From assembly GCF_030326305.1 (NCBI RefSeq), contig NZ_JACAKB010000002.1, forward strand, positions 62,001 through 126,000: a stretch of DNA of 64,000 nucleotides, given 5' to 3'. This stretch comes from Myroides odoratimimus (GTDB taxonomy: Bacteria; Bacteroidota; Bacteroidia; Flavobacteriales; Flavobacteriaceae). The notes beneath the pieces were generated by a model that was given only the letters and a program-made list of their open reading frames with translations, was not told the origin of the DNA and searched no databases. The translations under genes and the position numbers were made by a program. This document shows, one piece after another, positions 62,488 to 64,000 of the stretch. Position 1 is the first letter of the stretch; each line of letters opens with the position of its first letter.

Positions 62488-63843
62488 CTAGACTTCTTCT
62501 TGAACTCCCGTTTTCTTACCACACATAAATAGTAATACATATCCTATGATCCCCCCAAGACCTGAAGCAATTAGAATACCTAATTTTGCTTGATCTGGGA
62601 ACTCTGGATGTATATTAATATCAAATGCTAATTCAGTAACGAATAATGACATCGTAAATCCAATCGCTGCTAAGAATCCTAATCCTAATAAGTTAAGATA
62701 AGTCATTCCCTTAGGCATTGCTACTACTTTAAGCTTTATTAATAATGCTGTTAATCCTGAAACTCCTAACACTTTTCCTACTAATAGACCGAATGCTACA
62801 CCTAATGTCACAGCACTTAATCCACCGTCTCCTATACTAATCGGAATAGCTGCATTAGCTAACGCAAACACTGGCATCACAAAGAATGCTACAAAATTAT
62901 GCATACTGTGCTCTAAACGAATAGAAGCTGGTAACGCATCTGTAGCTAAATCTTTAATATCGTGCACACATTCCATCTGATCTCCTGTAAGGTTAGGAAT
63001 CTTATCATCTGGATCTATTTTGCTAAAACGATCTCTCAGCATATTTAATTTAGACACGAAGTACGATTCATGTACCTTCGCTGTACTTGGTATAGCGAAT
63101 GCCGCTAATACTGCTGCGATAGTAGCGTGTACTCCTGATAACAAGAAGCATAGCCACACCCCACCGATACCGATGATCGCGTAGTATATCGTATTTCTAA
63201 TTCCCACTAGATTACTGATTACTAATAATCCGAAGAACCCTAACCCCATACCTAGATTAGCTAGAGATAAGTCACTTGTATAGAACATAGCGATAACAAG
63301 TACTGCTCCTAAGTCATCCGCAATCGCTAAAGCTGTCAAAAACACTTTTAACGAAGTAGGTACTTTATCACCTAATAAATATAATACTCCTAATGCAAAG
63401 GCAATATCTGTAGCCATCGGGATTCCCCATCCATGAGCCGCATCTGTTCCACCATTAAATACAGTATATACTAGAGCTGGTACAGCCATACCACCGATAG
63501 CAGCGATAATAGGTAACATCGCCTTCTTAGGAGATGATAATTCTCCAGTAGTTAACTCACGTTTTAATTCTAAACCAACCACAAAGAAGAAAATAGCCAT
63601 CAGACCATCATTCACCCAATGCTTTAAAGAGTGGTTTAAAGTCATATCATTTAATGAAAACCCTATCTGGTTATCATCCCAAAAACTCATGTAAGCATCT
63701 GCCCATTGCGAATTTGCCATAAAAATAGCAAATACAGCAGCTAAAAATAATACTACCCCACCAGACGTAGATTTACTCATGAATCTACTCATGGGTTTTG
63801 CAATCCACTTGTCTGCAGGTGTCTCTCTAATTTGATCTTCCAT
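62488..63843 (-). CDS. nhaA: Na+/H+ antiporter NhaA
   Basis: 451 residues, twelve membrane helices. The ion-binding aspartate pair is in ALAIADDLGAVLVIAMFY, and FFFVVGLELKRELTTGELS and GGMAVPALVY are family hallmarks. Exchanges Na+ for two H+ to keep pH and sodium in balance. It is somewhat longer than E. coli NhaA (388) owing to a loop around residues 255-300. A promoter with both boxes lies upstream. Confidence 0.95.
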   Translation of the reverse strand: MEDQIRETPADKWIAKPMSRFMSKSTSGGVVLFLAAVFAIFMANSQWADAYMSFWDDNQIGFSLNDMTLNHSLKHWVNDGLMAIFFFVVGLELKRELTTGELSSPKKAMLPIIAAIGGMAVPALVYTVFNGGTDAAHGWGIPMATDIAFALGVLYLLGDKVPTSLKVFLTALAIADDLGAVLVIAMFYTSDLSLANLGMGLGFFGLLVISNLVGIRNTIYYAIIGIGGVWLCFLLSGVHATIAAVLAAFAIPSTAKVHESYFVSKLNMLRDRFSKIDPDDKIPNLTGDQMECVHDIKDLATDALPASIRLEHSMHNFVAFFVMPVFALANAAIPISIGDGGLSAVTLGVAFGLLVGKVLGVSGLTALLIKLKVVAMPKGMTYLNLLGLGFLAAIGFTMSLFVTELAFDINIHPEFPDQAKLGILIASGLGGIIGYVLLFMCGKKTGVQEEV

Positions 63844-63865
63844 TATGTTGTAAAATAAATAATAG

Positions 63866-63897
63866 CGAATATATATTTTCTCCGCATTTTACACAAA
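63866..63897 (-). promoter_or_regulatory. nhaA promoter, both boxes
   Basis: On the minus strand TTTG (63897-63894), 20 bases, then TATATTCG (63873-63866), one base off the -7 consensus. The ATG follows 22 bases later. Confidence 0.65.
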
Positions 63898-64000
63898 TTT
63901 CTACTGTGTTTTTTACAAATAACTAAATTTACATCAGCAATAAACTTTTTATTTTAAATAATTCACATTTAATAATTAAATAGAACTGTTCCTTAAACTC

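Overview
This window is chromosomal DNA of a member of the Flavobacteriaceae (Bacteroidota); my guess is Myroides or a close relative, but the sequence alone does not fix the genus. The signs are AT-rich DNA, Bacteroidota-type -7 promoter boxes (TAnnTTTG) ahead of many genes, almost no Shine-Dalgarno sites, carboxypeptidase-regulatory-like domains on TonB-type outer-membrane proteins, lipoproteins with a Ser/Asp-rich sequence after the lipid cysteine, GLPGLI-family proteins, and short forms of LeuA and CarB. It looks like core genome. I found no phage, insertion sequence, CRISPR array, rRNA or tRNA.

Layout. 1-9.7 kb: a pseudouridine synthase cut by the window edge, a DUF445 membrane protein, two unknown overlapping genes, an ankyrin protein behind a secreted catalase, a DUF4261-like protein, a small unknown protein and hisS. 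9.9-12.6 kb: an ABC-type permease without an ATPase, truC and a YiaA-like membrane protein. 12.7-18.7 kb: a five-gene minus-strand operon of four tandem GLPGLI paralogues and one outer-membrane barrel protein. 19-21.9 kb: a MATE exporter, an ElaA-like acetyltransferase and a CPBP membrane protease. 22-25.6 kb: a TonB-dependent receptor with a DUF4374-like surface lipoprotein, resembling the XusAB xenosiderophore system. 26-30.2 kb: a DUF937-like protein, a SerA-like protein that has lost its active site, serC, and a LuxC-like acyl-CoA reductase divergent from a 2[4Fe-4S] ferredoxin. 30.4-33.7 kb: a small membrane protein, two paralogous secreted proteins of unknown function and an acyl-CoA thioesterase. 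33.9-34.1 kb: a clear cobalamin riboswitch with no recognisable B12 gene behind it. 34.2-40.1 kb: a conserved unknown protein and the leucine operon leuACDB. 40.2-51.3 kb: an LTA-synthase-like protein, rpmH, carB, rmuC, mgtE, a small lipoprotein, a fosmidomycin-resistance-type exporter and a MeaB GTPase. 51.4-64 kb: a second MATE exporter, a small outer-membrane barrel, PPK2, an unknown soluble protein, a TolC-HlyD-permease-permease efflux operon without an ATPase gene, an ABC-F protein and NhaA.

How the genes work together. leuACDB is a complete route from 2-oxoisovalerate towards leucine. The receptor and lipoprotein at 22-25.6 kb probably capture an iron chelate. The catalase and ankyrin protein form a peroxide-defence pair. 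The most notable items are the SerA-like pseudoenzyme beside an apparently intact serC, the cobalamin riboswitch lying upstream of a thioesterase or of nothing, the four-copy GLPGLI/barrel operon, and the efflux operon that has two ABC-2 permeases but no motor gene.

Start codons. In several genes the longest frame begins at a TTG that is the end of, or lies upstream of, a -7 promoter box (19088, 42269, 50134, 62390). I moved those starts to the next ATG. Other starts were moved to fit signal peptides or family alignment.
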